The notes beneath the pieces were generated by a model. The model worked only from the letters and a program-made list of their open reading frames with translations. It made no database searches and was not told the DNA's origin. A stretch of 24,025 nt of DNA from DATJIG01 sp035493495 (GTDB taxonomy: Bacteria > Pseudomonadota > Alphaproteobacteria > SMXQ01): assembly GCA_035493495.1 (NCBI GenBank), contig DATJIG010000033.1:1-24025 (forward strand). The letters run 5' to 3'. Shown here piece by piece: positions 1 through 8,311 of the stretch (position 1 is its first letter; each line of letters starts with the position of its first letter). The position numbers were made by a program, and so were the translations under genes.

Positions 1-14
1 TCGGCACCCCACCG

Positions 15-57
15 CCCCGCAACGGGGACGACAAAGGCGGCTCCTGCCGGAGCCGCC
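15..57 (-). terminator. Tandem hairpins, probable terminator behind the minus-strand Bug gene
   Basis: Two hairpins lie close together. The first has arms CCCCG at 15-19 and CGGGG at 23-27. The second is perfect, with 9-bp arms GGCGGCTCC (36-44) and GGAGCCGCC (49-57) around a TGCC loop. Read on the minus strand the second stem is followed by a short T-rich run (TTTGTC), so it best fits an intrinsic terminator for transcripts arriving from the Bug-family gene at 188-1213. It could also serve a plus-strand gene ending left of the window. The T tract is short, so efficiency is uncertain. Confidence 0.5.
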
Positions 58-109
58 GACGACGGAGTGCGTCCGCCTGGCAGGGTTGGCGCACTCGGCC
101 CCTCACCAG

Positions 110-140
110 GCCCTCGCTCCCTTAAGAAAGGAGCGAGGGC
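110..140. repeat. 11-bp inverted repeat (hairpin without T tract)
   Basis: GCCCTCGCTCC (110-120) and GGAGCGAGGGC (130-140) are perfect reverse complements around a 9-nt loop. The hairpin lies about 48 bp beyond the stop codon of the minus-strand Bug gene. Neither side has a T run, so it may be a 3'-end stabilising stem or part of a compound terminator with the hairpin at 36-57. No gene is supported between 1 and 187. Confidence 0.45.
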
Positions 141-187
141 TTCGGGCTGCCGAGAGCAGCGCAGCAGAGGGCAGAGGAATGGAACCG

Positions 188-1213
188 TCAGCGCTTCGGG
201 CTGTCCTGGGCCGCCGCGGCCTTTTTCACGATGTCCTCGGGCATCGCGAACAGATGCTTGATCATCGCTTCGAGCCGCTCGCCGGTGACCATCGACGTTT
301 CGAGATTGATCTCCTTGGCGCCGGCGATGAACTGCGGGTCGCTCATGCTCGACACGAAAGCCGCCCGCATCGCCGCCAGGCGCTCCGGCGGGACATCGGG
401 CGGCATGAGCAGCGGCCGGCCCATCAACTGCGGCGACAGCAGGACGTCGAGGATCTGCCTCTGCTCGTCGGTGGTCGCGAACTCGCCGATCAACGGCACG
501 TCCGGCAGATCGGGATGTTTTTCGAGCGCCATCTGCAGCAGCAGCACGACCTTTTTCTCCGCCACCCAGTCGGCCTTGGTGCTGATCAGCGTCGACCACG
601 ACCAGCCGCAGCGCCCGGCGACCTCGCCGCGCTCGATCGCGAGGTCCATGTCGCCGCCGCTGTGGTAGCCGGTCACCAGCTTCATCTTGGTGCCGAACAC
701 GTTGTTGAGGAGGTTGGTGTAGACGTCGGTGTCGCCGCCCGGTCCGAGGCCGCTCATCGGGATGGGCGTCGTCAGCAGGTCCTGGAACGTCTTCACCGGC
801 ACGGTGTGCCAGACCGCGCACACGCTCTTCTCGTCGTTCATGCTGCCGATCCAGCCGAACTTGGTCGGATCGAAGCGGATGTTCTTCTTCTCGAACAGCG
901 CCGCCGTCGAGACCGCGGCGCGGTGGATCAGCGCGAACACCGAGCCGTCGCGCGGCAGCACGTTGTAGAGGTTGTTGGCGGCGACCAGCCCGCCCGCGCC
1001 CTGCATGTGCTGGACGATGATCTTGGGATTGCCGGGCAGATAGCGCTGCATGTACGGCACGATGGCGTTGACGTAGGTGCCGTAGCCCCCGCCCTCGCCG
1101 GCGCTCATCACCAGCTTGATGATCTTGCCTCGGTAGAATTCCTCCGGCGTCTCCGCCTCGACCTGCGTCGCGCACACGACGAGCGCCGCGGCGATCGCCA
1201 ACCGCCTCAACAT
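188..1213 (-). CDS. Bug-family (TctC-like) periplasmic solute-binding receptor
   Basis: This 341-residue protein resembles the Bug/TctC family of periplasmic receptors, which bind small carboxylates and usually feed tripartite tricarboxylate transporters. A Sec signal peptide is visible: MLRR, a hydrophobic stretch at about residues 5-16, and a probable cleavage after A20 (VEA-ET). Family-like segments follow, including a GxGG(G)YGTY glycine loop near residue 40, the HMQGAGGLVAANNLYN segment near residue 70, and a GLGPGGDTDVY segment near residue 155. The ATG at 1213 has GGGGAGG six bases upstream, which supports the start. No TctA or TctB membrane gene is nearby, so this is probably an orphan receptor, common for this family. 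The ligand cannot be read from the sequence. Confidence 0.85.
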   Translation of the reverse strand: MLRRLAIAAALVVCATQVEAETPEEFYRGKIIKLVMSAGEGGGYGTYVNAIVPYMQRYLPGNPKIIVQHMQGAGGLVAANNLYNVLPRDGSVFALIHRAAVSTAALFEKKNIRFDPTKFGWIGSMNDEKSVCAVWHTVPVKTFQDLLTTPIPMSGLGPGGDTDVYTNLLNNVFGTKMKLVTGYHSGGDMDLAIERGEVAGRCGWSWSTLISTKADWVAEKKVVLLLQMALEKHPDLPDVPLIGEFATTDEQRQILDVLLSPQLMGRPLLMPPDVPPERLAAMRAAFVSSMSDPQFIAGAKEINLETSMVTGERLEAMIKHLFAMPEDIVKKAAAAQDSPKR

Positions 1214-1258
1214 CGAGAGCCTCCCCGCCCTGTCCCGGTGCCGTCGTCGGCGTTCTCG

Positions 1259-1341
1259 GGTAGCTCAATGCTACCTCCGGCTACCGGACCGAGCCAGAGC
1301 GTTCCTACCCGGCGGCGCGAGCGGAACCATTCGCGGCGAAT
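1259..1341. promoter_or_regulatory. Divergent intergenic region with two palindromes
   Basis: The gap between the Bug gene and the divergent DUF5335-like gene holds two perfect dyads: GGTAGC-N5-GCTACC at 1259-1275 and ATTCGC-G-GCGAAT at 1329-1341. Either could be an operator for a dimeric regulator. I see no convincing -35/-10 pair on either strand, so promoter positions are not assigned. The function is inferred only from position and symmetry. Confidence 0.3.
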
Positions 1342-1373
1342 CGCGCTATGTCTTTTTTCGGAGGGAGGGCCGC

Positions 1374-1718
1374 ATGACGACGCGCAATCTCGATCGCTCG
1401 GAGTGGCAGGGGTTCTTCGACGGACTGTCGCGGCTGCTCGAAGGCAAGCAGGCGGACATCCGCGTCGAATCGCTGGCGATCGGCAGCCAGGTGGCGGTCA
1501 AGTGGCTGCCGCTTCTGGGAATCACCTACGATCCCAAGGACGACCTGCTCGAGATCGCGCTCGACGGCGTCGACCATATGATCCGGAAGCCGCAGCGGAT
1601 TCTCGCCGAGGTCGGCACCGAGGGGCTCAAGAACTTGGAGATCGTCGACGGCGACAACGTCCGCCAGGTGGTCGAGCTCCGCGATCCGCTGATGCTGCCG
1701 GCCCGCGCCGCCACCTGA
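1374..1718 (+). CDS. Small DUF5335-like protein
   Basis: A 114-residue cytoplasmic protein with no signal peptide or membrane segment. The start MTTRNLDRSEWQGFFDGLSR and the later pattern (a short beta-rich domain, 'LPLLGITYDPKDDLLEIAL' and 'DHMIRKPQRILAE') match my memory of the DUF5335 family, whose role is unknown. The match was made by eye and is not certain. The ATG is preceded by a purine-rich GGAGGGAGGG at 1360-1369, a strong ribosome binding site. It lies divergent to the Bug-family gene and 72 bp ahead of an aldo/keto reductase on the same strand. The two may be cotranscribed, but nothing in the sequence links their functions. Confidence 0.7.
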   Translation: MTTRNLDRSEWQGFFDGLSRLLEGKQADIRVESLAIGSQVAVKWLPLLGITYDPKDDLLEIALDGVDHMIRKPQRILAEVGTEGLKNLEIVDGDNVRQVVELRDPLMLPARAAT

Positions 1719-1790
1719 CGGCCGGATTACACGCTTGCACGCGCCTGGCGTCCGCGCCACGGTGCACGAAGTTCCGGTATCGGGGGTGTC

Positions 1791-2633
1791 ATGCAGCAAC
1801 GTCGGTTCGGGCCGACCCGACGGCAGGTGCCGGTCATCGGCCAGGGGAGCTGGATGATGGAGCGCGCGCGTCGCGCCGATGCCGTCGCAGCATTTCGCCG
1901 CGGGCTCGATCTCGGCATGACCCACATCGACAGCGCGGAGATGTACGGCGACGGCGAGGCCGAGGAGATCGTCGCCGAAGCGATCGCCGGCCGGCGCGAC
2001 GAGGTGTTCCTGGTCTCCAAGGTACTGCCGCAGAACGCCTCCCGGCGCGGAACGCTCAAGGCGTGCGAGGCGTCGCTCAAGCGACTCGGCACCGATCGAC
2101 TCGACTGTTATCTGCTCCACTGGCGCGGGCGCGAGCCGCTCAACGAAACGTTCGCCGCGTTCGACGAGCTGGTGCGCAACGGCAAAATTCTCTCGTGGGG
2201 TGTCAGCAACTTCGATGTTTCCGATCTCGAAGAGGCGGTAGACCTCGTCGGCGAGCGGCGCATCGCCTGCAACCAGGTGCTCTATCATCTCGAGGAGCGC
2301 GCGATCGAGCACGGCGTGATCCCGTGGTGCGAGCAGCACGACATCGCGGTGGTCGCCTACAGCCCGTTCGGCAGCGGCAACTTCCCGTCACCGCGCTCGG
2401 CCTCGGGCAAGGTGCTGCAGGAGGCCGCCGAGGCGCACAACGCGACGCCGCGCCAGGTGGCGCTCGCGTTCCTGACGCGTCGCGCCTCGGTGTTCGCGAT
2501 TCCGAAAGCCTCGTCTCCGCGTCACGCGGAGGACAACGCCGGCGCCGCCCAGGTGCACCTCACCGATGGCGACCTCGCACGGATCGACAAGGCCTTCCCG
2601 GTCGGCGTCGCCCGCGAGCTGCCGATGATCTGA
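1791..2633 (+). CDS. Aldo/keto reductase
   Basis: This 280-residue protein is a full-length aldo/keto reductase: an NADPH-dependent TIM-barrel oxidoreductase acting on carbonyl substrates in the cytoplasm. All four catalytic residues are visible: D47 and Y52 (HIDSAEMYG), K77 (LVSKVLP) and H110 (YLLHW). The later segments GVSNFD (about residues 143-148), the NQVLYHLEER stretch, and 'FAIPKASS' near the C-terminus, which contacts the cofactor, are also typical. The size is slightly short of the usual 280-330. The Shine-Dalgarno site is weak (GGGGGTG at about 1782-1788). The substrate is unknown, and the neighbours give no pathway hint. Confidence 0.9.
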   Translation: MQQRRFGPTRRQVPVIGQGSWMMERARRADAVAAFRRGLDLGMTHIDSAEMYGDGEAEEIVAEAIAGRRDEVFLVSKVLPQNASRRGTLKACEASLKRLGTDRLDCYLLHWRGREPLNETFAAFDELVRNGKILSWGVSNFDVSDLEEAVDLVGERRIACNQVLYHLEERAIEHGVIPWCEQHDIAVVAYSPFGSGNFPSPRSASGKVLQEAAEAHNATPRQVALAFLTRRASVFAIPKASSPRHAEDNAGAAQVHLTDGDLARIDKAFPVGVARELPMI

Positions 2634-2651
2634 TGCCGATCGCGACACGAC

Positions 2652-2683
2652 AAAAAAGCGCCGGACGTCTGCCGTCCGGCGCT
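2652..2683 (-). terminator. Rho-independent terminator of the selD-transglutaminase unit
   Basis: Eleven-bp arms AGCGCCGGACG (2657-2667) and CGTCCGGCGCT (2673-2683) enclose a TCTGC loop. On the minus strand the stem is followed directly by TTTTTT (complement of 2652-2657). It lies just past the transglutaminase-like stop codon, as expected for the end of that transcript. It is also downstream of the plus-strand aldo/keto reductase and may act on both strands, but the T run favours the minus strand. Confidence 0.85.
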
Positions 2684-2696
2684 CGACTCCCGGAGG

Positions 2697-3800
2697 TTAC
2701 GTCGAGATCTCGCGACTGGTGATCCGGTACTTGAACGCGTCGGCGTCGAGGCAGTCGAGGCGCTGTCCGGCGATCTCGGCCTGCGGATACATCAGGAACG
2801 GTATGCTAGGCCCAAGCGATCCCGGAAGGGTTACGTCGCGCAGGTCGTTGTAGGCAACCCAATTGGTTTCCCACGCGCCGAACAGGAGTCGCCGCACCAC
2901 TTCGACCTTTGCGTCGCCGAGCTTGAGGCCGCCCGGCTCGTCGAGGATGACCTTGCGGACGTCGGCCGGATCCATCGGCACCCAGCCGAAGCCCGACAGG
3001 TGGACCTCGGCGCGGCAGTGCTGCTCCGACGTGATGTCGCCCGCCCGCGATCCGAGGCTTCGGTAGCCGAGCGCCGAGGGGGCCACGCGCACGCCGTACA
3101 GCTCGCGCGCCGGAATTCCGGCGGCGCGCACCAGTGCGACGAACAGCGCATTGAGATCGGCGCACTTGCCGCCGAGGCGACCGCTCGCGAGCATCGCGGC
3201 GACGTTGCCGGTGCCGCAGCCCGGCGCATCGGCGTCGCGGTAGGTGTTGTGCACGACCCAGTCGTAGATTCGCCGCACCTTTCCGACGTCGCCTCGGACA
3301 TCGGCGATGAGTCCGTCCGCCGTCTGCCTGACGATGCCGTCAACGGGCACGAACGGCGTTCCGGCGAGATAACGGCTGCGCTCCGCGTCGCTGAGCGTGC
3401 GGGGCGAGCCCGGCGTCGACAGGTCGACCACCCAGTCGCGCGTGGCGATGCGCGTCCGCAGCTCGACGACCGGAATCGCCGACGTCCACGACCAATGGAC
3501 GTGAAGAAGCTTGGCACCGCTCATGCCGACATCACGCACCGTCGCGGTCGCCGCATTGGTGCTCCAGCCCATGGTGGCCGGGCGAATCCATGCATCGTCC
3601 GTCACCGACGGCAGCGGAATCCATGCCATCGCCCGCTCGCCACCCGGAAGTTCGAGCCGCGTGGTCACTTCGAACGTGCGCCACGAGGAGCGCGGCTGGA
3701 GCGCAGGAACACTCGTCGCCGCGCGGACCGAAGCCGGCAGCAGCGCCAGCGCCGACAGCGCGACGCCCCCCTTGAGCACTTCACGTCGATGCATGGTCAT
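2697..3800 (-). CDS. Exported transglutaminase-like (cysteine protease fold) protein
   Basis: A 367-residue protein with an N-terminal export signal (HRREVLKGG with R5-R6, then a hydrophobic stretch to about residue 27, cleavage near VRA-AT), suggesting Tat or Sec export. The core domain is of the bacterial transglutaminase-like type, with a papain-like triad in order: C213 in GGKCADLNALF, H261 in EQHCRAEVHL, and D277 in WVPMDPAD. About 110 residues before the core look like a beta-rich domain. Such proteins may cleave or cross-link peptide bonds; the substrate is not known here. The start at 3800 has AGAGGA eight bases upstream. It begins 36 bp after the selD stop and shares its direction and terminator, so the two are probably cotranscribed, an unusual partner for selD. 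Confidence 0.85.
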   Translation of the reverse strand: MTMHRREVLKGGVALSALALLPASVRAATSVPALQPRSSWRTFEVTTRLELPGGERAMAWIPLPSVTDDAWIRPATMGWSTNAATATVRDVGMSGAKLLHVHWSWTSAIPVVELRTRIATRDWVVDLSTPGSPRTLSDAERSRYLAGTPFVPVDGIVRQTADGLIADVRGDVGKVRRIYDWVVHNTYRDADAPGCGTGNVAAMLASGRLGGKCADLNALFVALVRAAGIPARELYGVRVAPSALGYRSLGSRAGDITSEQHCRAEVHLSGFGWVPMDPADVRKVILDEPGGLKLGDAKVEVVRRLLFGAWETNWVAYNDLRDVTLPGSLGPSIPFLMYPQAEIAGQRLDCLDADAFKYRITSREIST

Positions 3801-3836
3801 GACCGTGTTCCTCTCGCGATTGTCAGCCGCAGTGGT

Positions 3837-4964
3837 TCACGAAACGCTAACGCGAGGTGCGCCGGACACGAACGCTCCGATGATGGAAGCGTGAACAAAT
3901 CCGCGTTCCCGCAGAAGGTCGAGTGTCACATCGACTCCGTCGGGCCCGCACGCGATCAGGAGCCCGCCGCTGGTCTGGGGATCGCACAGGAGAGTCCGCT
4001 GCCAGCCGGACATCCCGGGCGGCAAATCGGCGTCGTGACCGTAGCTGTCCCAATTGCGGGTCGATGCGCCGGTGCCGATCCCGGCCTCGGCGAAACGCAG
4101 CGCGGCCGGGAAGATCGGCAAGCGATCCCACGCTATCCGGACGCCGATTCCGGCGCCCCGGCACATCTCCAGCGTGTGGCCGAGGAGCCCGAAGCCGGTG
4201 ACGTCGGTCACAGCGGACACCGCGGCGATCGACCTCAGCTCCGCGCCGACGGCATTGAGCTGGGTGGTGGATTCGAGCATCTCGGCGTACCCTGGGCCGT
4301 CGAGCTCTCCGCGCTTGAGCGCGGCGCTGAAGATGCCGATGCCGAGCCGCTTGGCGAGAATGAGCGAATCGCCCGGCCGCGCCGTGCTGTTGCGCAGGAT
4401 GCGGCGCGGATCGACCAGTCCCATCGCAGCAAGGCCGTAGACCGGTTCGGGGCAATCGATCGAGTGACCGCCGGCGATCGGGACACCGGCCTCGGCGCAG
4501 ACGGCCGCACCGCCGGCGAGAATGTCCTGCACCATCGGCAGCGGGATCTTGCCGACCGGCATGCCGACGATGGCGAGCGCCATGACCGGCGTGCCGCCCA
4601 TCGCATAGACGTCGGACAGCGCGTTGGTCGCGGCGATGCGGCCGAAGTCGAATGGGTCGTCGACGATCGGCATGAAGAAGTCCGTGGTCGCGACCAGCGC
4701 CTGGGTGTCGCTGAGGCGGTACACCGCGGCATCGTCGGACGTCTCCGTGCCGACCAGCAGCGACGGGTACCGATCGGTAACTGGAATCTTCGCCAGGATG
4801 TCGTGGAGCACCGAAGGCGCGAGCTTACAACCGCAGCCACCGCCATGAGCCAGTTCGGTAAGACGTACAGGATACCGCGACGCCGTTTCCATTGGGGAAG
4901 CACCCCCCGGGGAATCGACGGTAGGTGGGCGGGACCGCAGGTCCGTGTTCGGAGCGGTGCTCAC
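3837..4964 (-). CDS. selD: Selenide, water dikinase (selenophosphate synthetase)
   Basis: SelD makes selenophosphate from selenide and ATP, the selenium donor for SelA. The 375-residue protein has the active-site loop GGGCGCK, with C44 and K47 matching the catalytic Cys17 and Lys20 of E. coli SelD, so here the enzyme uses cysteine rather than selenocysteine. Other family marks are the DDAAVY metal-binding segment (about residues 77-82), 'TTDFFMPIVDDPFDFGRI', 'NALSDVYAMGG', 'GGHSI', 'TDVTGFGLLGH' and 'DPQTSGGLL'. The start is a GTG at 4964 with AGAGG six bases upstream. A later ATG at 4892 would remove 24 poorly conserved residues and cannot be excluded. It is divergent from the formate dehydrogenase/selAB cluster that uses its product. 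Confidence 0.95.
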   Translation of the reverse strand: MSTAPNTDLRSRPPTVDSPGGASPMETASRYPVRLTELAHGGGCGCKLAPSVLHDILAKIPVTDRYPSLLVGTETSDDAAVYRLSDTQALVATTDFFMPIVDDPFDFGRIAATNALSDVYAMGGTPVMALAIVGMPVGKIPLPMVQDILAGGAAVCAEAGVPIAGGHSIDCPEPVYGLAAMGLVDPRRILRNSTARPGDSLILAKRLGIGIFSAALKRGELDGPGYAEMLESTTQLNAVGAELRSIAAVSAVTDVTGFGLLGHTLEMCRGAGIGVRIAWDRLPIFPAALRFAEAGIGTGASTRNWDSYGHDADLPPGMSGWQRTLLCDPQTSGGLLIACGPDGVDVTLDLLRERGFVHASIIGAFVSGAPRVSVS

Positions 4965-5028
4965 GCCCTGCCTCTACGGAGGCCTCTATGCGCCGTCACG
5001 CGGCAGAGTGCCGATGGCATCCGCGAAA

Positions 5029-5057
5029 AGTATCCGGCCGTACCCCAAAGGGGTCAA
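5029..5057 (-). promoter_or_regulatory. Sigma70-like promoter for selD with overlapping palindrome
   Basis: On the minus strand TTGACC (complement of 5052-5057) is followed after exactly 17 bases by GATACT (complement of 5029-5034). This gives a start site near 5022 and a leader of about 58 nt before the GTG of selD. The spacer and -35 contain a perfect dyad ACCCC-AAA-GGGGT (5042-5054), well placed to act as an operator. The promoter is read from consensus match and position; the operator role is inference. Confidence 0.6.
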
Positions 5058-5111
5058 GCCACCAATGTCGCCGACCCAGAAAAGTCCCAAACGGCGCACG
5101 GCCGTCGCTCC

Positions 5112-5140
5112 TTGACCCTCTCTCAACCCGGGCCGATAAT
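5112..5140 (+). promoter_or_regulatory. Sigma70-like promoter for the fdoGHI-fdhE-selABC operon
   Basis: TTGACC (5112-5117) and GATAAT (5135-5140) are separated by exactly 17 bases, near consensus for a housekeeping promoter. The predicted start is about 5147, giving a leader of about 70 nt that ends in a strong Shine-Dalgarno GGAGGAG at 5203-5209, seven bases before the fdoG ATG. It is back to back with the selD promoter about 55 bp away. No Fnr-type dyad (TTGAT-N4-ATCAA) was noticed. Confidence 0.65.
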
Positions 5141-5216
5141 TCTGGAAAATCAGAACAAGAACCCTCGCGCTCGTCATTCGCCGTTTCCAGACACGTGCTT
5201 TTGGAGGAGCGGTTAG

Positions 5217-8200
5217 ATGTTGGACGACATCTCCAGACGACAATTTCTCCGAGGTACGGGAGCCGGCCTGGCCGGGACGACTCTCGCCGCACTCGGTTTC
5301 GGGGAGATCGAAGCGGCACACGCCGCGATGATCCGTCCCTTCAAACTTGCGAGCATGGTGGAGACACGCAATACCTGCCCGTACTGCGCGGTCGGATGCG
5401 GCGTCATCATGTATGCGCCGCAGCCCGCGGCCGGCGGCAAGCGCGTCATCGCCCACATCGAAGGCGATCCGGACCACCCGACCAACCGCGGCACGCTGTG
5501 CCCCAAGGGCATCGCACTCAAGGACTTCGTCAACGCGCCGACACGGCTGACCAAGCCGCGCTATCGCAAGCCCGGCGCGGACAAGTTCGAGGACGTGACC
5601 TGGGACTTCGCGCTCGATCGCATCGCCAAGCTGTTCAAGGAAGACCGCGACGCGAACTTCGTGGCGGCGAACCGGGACGGCGTGACGGTGAACCGCTGGC
5701 TCACGACCGGCTTCCTCGCCGCCTCGGCTTCGAGCAACGAGACGGCCTTCCTGACATACAAGGTGGTGCGCGGCCTGGGGATGGTCGCTTTCGACAACCA
5801 GGCAAGAGTTTGACACGGCCCCACGGTGGCCAGTTTGGCCCCAACATTCGGCCGTGGCGCGATGACCAATTCGTGGACCGACATCCGGAACACGGACCTC
5901 GTCGTCGTCATGGGCGGCAACGCCGCCGAGGCGCATCCCTGCGGCTTCAAGTGGGTTACCGAAGCCAAGGCTAACCGCGGCGCCAAGCTGATCGTCGTCG
6001 ATCCGCGATTCACGCGCACGGCCTCAGTCGCCGACTTCTATGCGCCGATCCGCCCGGGAACCGACATAGCGTTCCTGTTCGGCGTCATCAATCACTGCAT
6101 CCAGAACAACAAGGTGCAGTGGGACTACGTCAATTCGTTCACCAACGCGGCCTATCTCGTGAAGGAGGGCTACTCCTACAAGGACGGGCTGTTCAGCGGC
6201 TATGACGAGTCGAAGCGCGATTACGACCGCTCGTCGTGGGAATACGAGATCGGCGACGACGGCTATGCCCGAAAAGACACGAGTCTCCAGAACCCGCGCT
6301 GCGTGTGGAATCTGCTCAAGGAGCACGTGTCGGTGTTCACACCCGACATGGTGTCGCGAATCTGCGGCACGCCGAAGGACAAGTTCGAGAAGATCGCGGC
6401 GATGATCGCCGAGACATCGGCGCCGGACAAGGCGATGACGTCGATGTACGCACTCGGCTGGACCCAGCACTCGAAAGGGTCGCAGAACATCCGGGCGATG
6501 GCAATGCTGCAGCTCATCCTCGGCAACATCGGGCTGCGCGGCGGCGGCATGAACGCGTTGCGTGGTCATTCCAATATCCAGGGACTGACCGACATCGGCC
6601 TGATGTCGAACCTGATCCCCGGCTATCTGGTGCTGCCGGTGGATTCGGAGCCCGACTTCAATTCCTACATATCGAAGCGCGCGTTCAAGCCGCTCGAACC
6701 CGACCAGATGAGCTACTGGCAGAACTACAAGAAGTTCTTCGTCAGCTTTCAGAAGTCGATGTTCGGGCCGGCGGCGACCGCGGACAACGACTGGGCCTAC
6801 CAGTGGCTGCCCAAGCTCGATGTCGGAAGCTACGACATGCTGCGCGCCTTCGAGCTGATGCATCAGGGCAAGATGAACGGCTACGTCTGTCAGGGAGTCA
6901 ATCCCCTGCTGTCGGCGCCGAACCGCAAGAAGATCACGGAGGCGCTGTCGAAGCTCAAGTTCCTGGTCACCATTGATCCGCTCGACACCGAGACCTCGCG
7001 GTTCTGGGACAACCAGGGCGCGTTCAACGACGTCGACACGAAGTCGATCCAGACCGAGGTCTTCCAGCTCCCCTCGACCTGCTTCGCCGAGGAGGACGGC
7101 TCGCTCGTCAACTCGAGCCGCTGGCTGCAATGGCACTTTGCCGGCGGCGATCCGCCGGGCGACGCCAAGCACGACACCTGGATCATGGCGCAGATCTTCA
7201 CGCGCCTGCGCGACATGTATCAGAAGGATGGCGGCGCGGTCCCCGATCCTGTGGTGAAGCTGCACTGGCCCTACAAGGATCCCAACGATCCGTTGCCCGA
7301 CGAGCTCGCCAAGGAGCTCAATGGCTACGTCATCGAGTCGGTGAAGGACCCGAACGACCCGTCGAAGCTGCTGCTCGAAGCGGGCAAGCAGGTCGCCGGC
7401 TTCGGTGTGCTCCGCGACGACGGCACGACGGCGGCCGGCTGCTGGATCTACTCGGGCTGTTACACCGAGGACGGCAACCAGATGGCCCGCCGCGACAACT
7501 TCGACCCCGACGACGCCGGCTTCTATCCGAAGTGGACGTTCTCGTGGCCGGCGAATCGGCGGATCATGTACAACCGCGCATCCGCCGACATCAACGGCAA
7601 GGCGTGGGATTCGAACCGCAAGGTGATCGAGTGGAACGGCTCGGCGTGGGCCGGCTACGACGTGCCGGACATCGTGCCGAGCGCCAAGCCCAATGTGGTC
7701 GGTCCGTTCATCATGAACCAGGAGGGCGTCGGCCGCCTGTGGGTGCGCAACACCATGCGCGACGGCCCCTTCCCGGCGCATTACGAGCCGTTCGAAAGTC
7801 CGATCGCCAACCCCGTCGCGCCCAACATCAAGGGCAATCCGGCATGTCGCGTGTTCCCGGAGGACCTCGCCGCGTTCGCCGACACTGCATCCAAGGAGTT
7901 CCCGTACGTCGGCACCTCGTACCGACTTACCGAGCACTTCCACTTCTGGACCAAGCACGTGTGGGTCAATGCGATGCTCCAGCCCGAGTTCTTCGTCGAG
8001 ATATCGGAAGAGCTCGGCCGCGAGAAGAACATCGGCAACGGCTCGTGGGTGCGGGTGTGGTCGAAGCGCGGCTCGGTGCAGGCGAAGGCGTACGTGACCA
8101 AGCGCATCAAGCCGATCACCGTCGACGGCAAGCCGGTGCATATCATCGGCGTGCCGCTGCACTGGGGCTTCACCGGCCAGGCGAAGAAGGGCTACGGCCC

Positions 8201-8300
8201 GAACTCGCTGACGCCGTTCGTCGGCGACGCCAATTCCGAGACGCCGGAGTTCAAGGCGTTTCTCCTCAACATTGAGCCCATCAGCGGGCCGACGGTCTGA
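5217..8300 (+). CDS. fdoG: Selenocysteine-containing formate dehydrogenase, alpha (catalytic) subunit; UGA codon 199 read as Sec
   Basis: This is the molybdopterin (bis-MGD) subunit that oxidises formate to CO2 on the periplasmic side. The reading frame is 1028 codons including the stop, with an in-frame TGA at 5811-5813. Both halves continue the same protein: residues before it (VAFDNQARV) and after it (HGPTVASLAPTFGRGAM) match the active site of E. coli FdnG/FdoG, where Sec is followed by His. The product is therefore one 1027-residue protein with Sec199-His200, not two genes. A Tat signal SRRQFLRG (R7-R8) opens the protein. The [4Fe-4S] cysteines are C54, C57, C61 and C95. E. coli FdnG is about 1015 residues, so the length fits. 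fdoH follows after 11 bp. The symbol could equally be fdnG. Confidence 0.96.
5811..5857 (+). promoter_or_regulatory. Selenocysteine UGA codon and predicted bacterial SECIS hairpin
   Basis: Immediately after the TGA at 5811-5813 there is a foldable element. The upper stem GGCC/GGCC (5828-5831 with 5837-5840) closes an AGTTT apical loop, and a lower stem CCACGG/CCGTGG (5821-5826 with 5852-5857) is a perfect match. The distance, the short apical stem and the small G/U-containing loop resemble the E. coli fdhF/fdnG elements bound by SelB. The exact fold, including unpaired bases between stems, is predicted by eye. Confidence 0.7.
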
Positions 8301-8311
8301 GGGAGGGAACC

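Noticed and set aside
86..5216. Long plus-strand open frames at 86-2722 and 3000-5216
   Set aside because: They lie opposite or overlap the Bug, aldo/keto reductase, transglutaminase and selD genes, have Arg-rich composition without family features, and run across terminators and promoters.
5811..5813. Stop codon splitting the formate dehydrogenase gene (pseudogene or frameshift)
   Set aside because: The frame is unchanged on both sides, the TGA falls exactly at the known Sec position, and selA, selB, selC and selD are present beside it.
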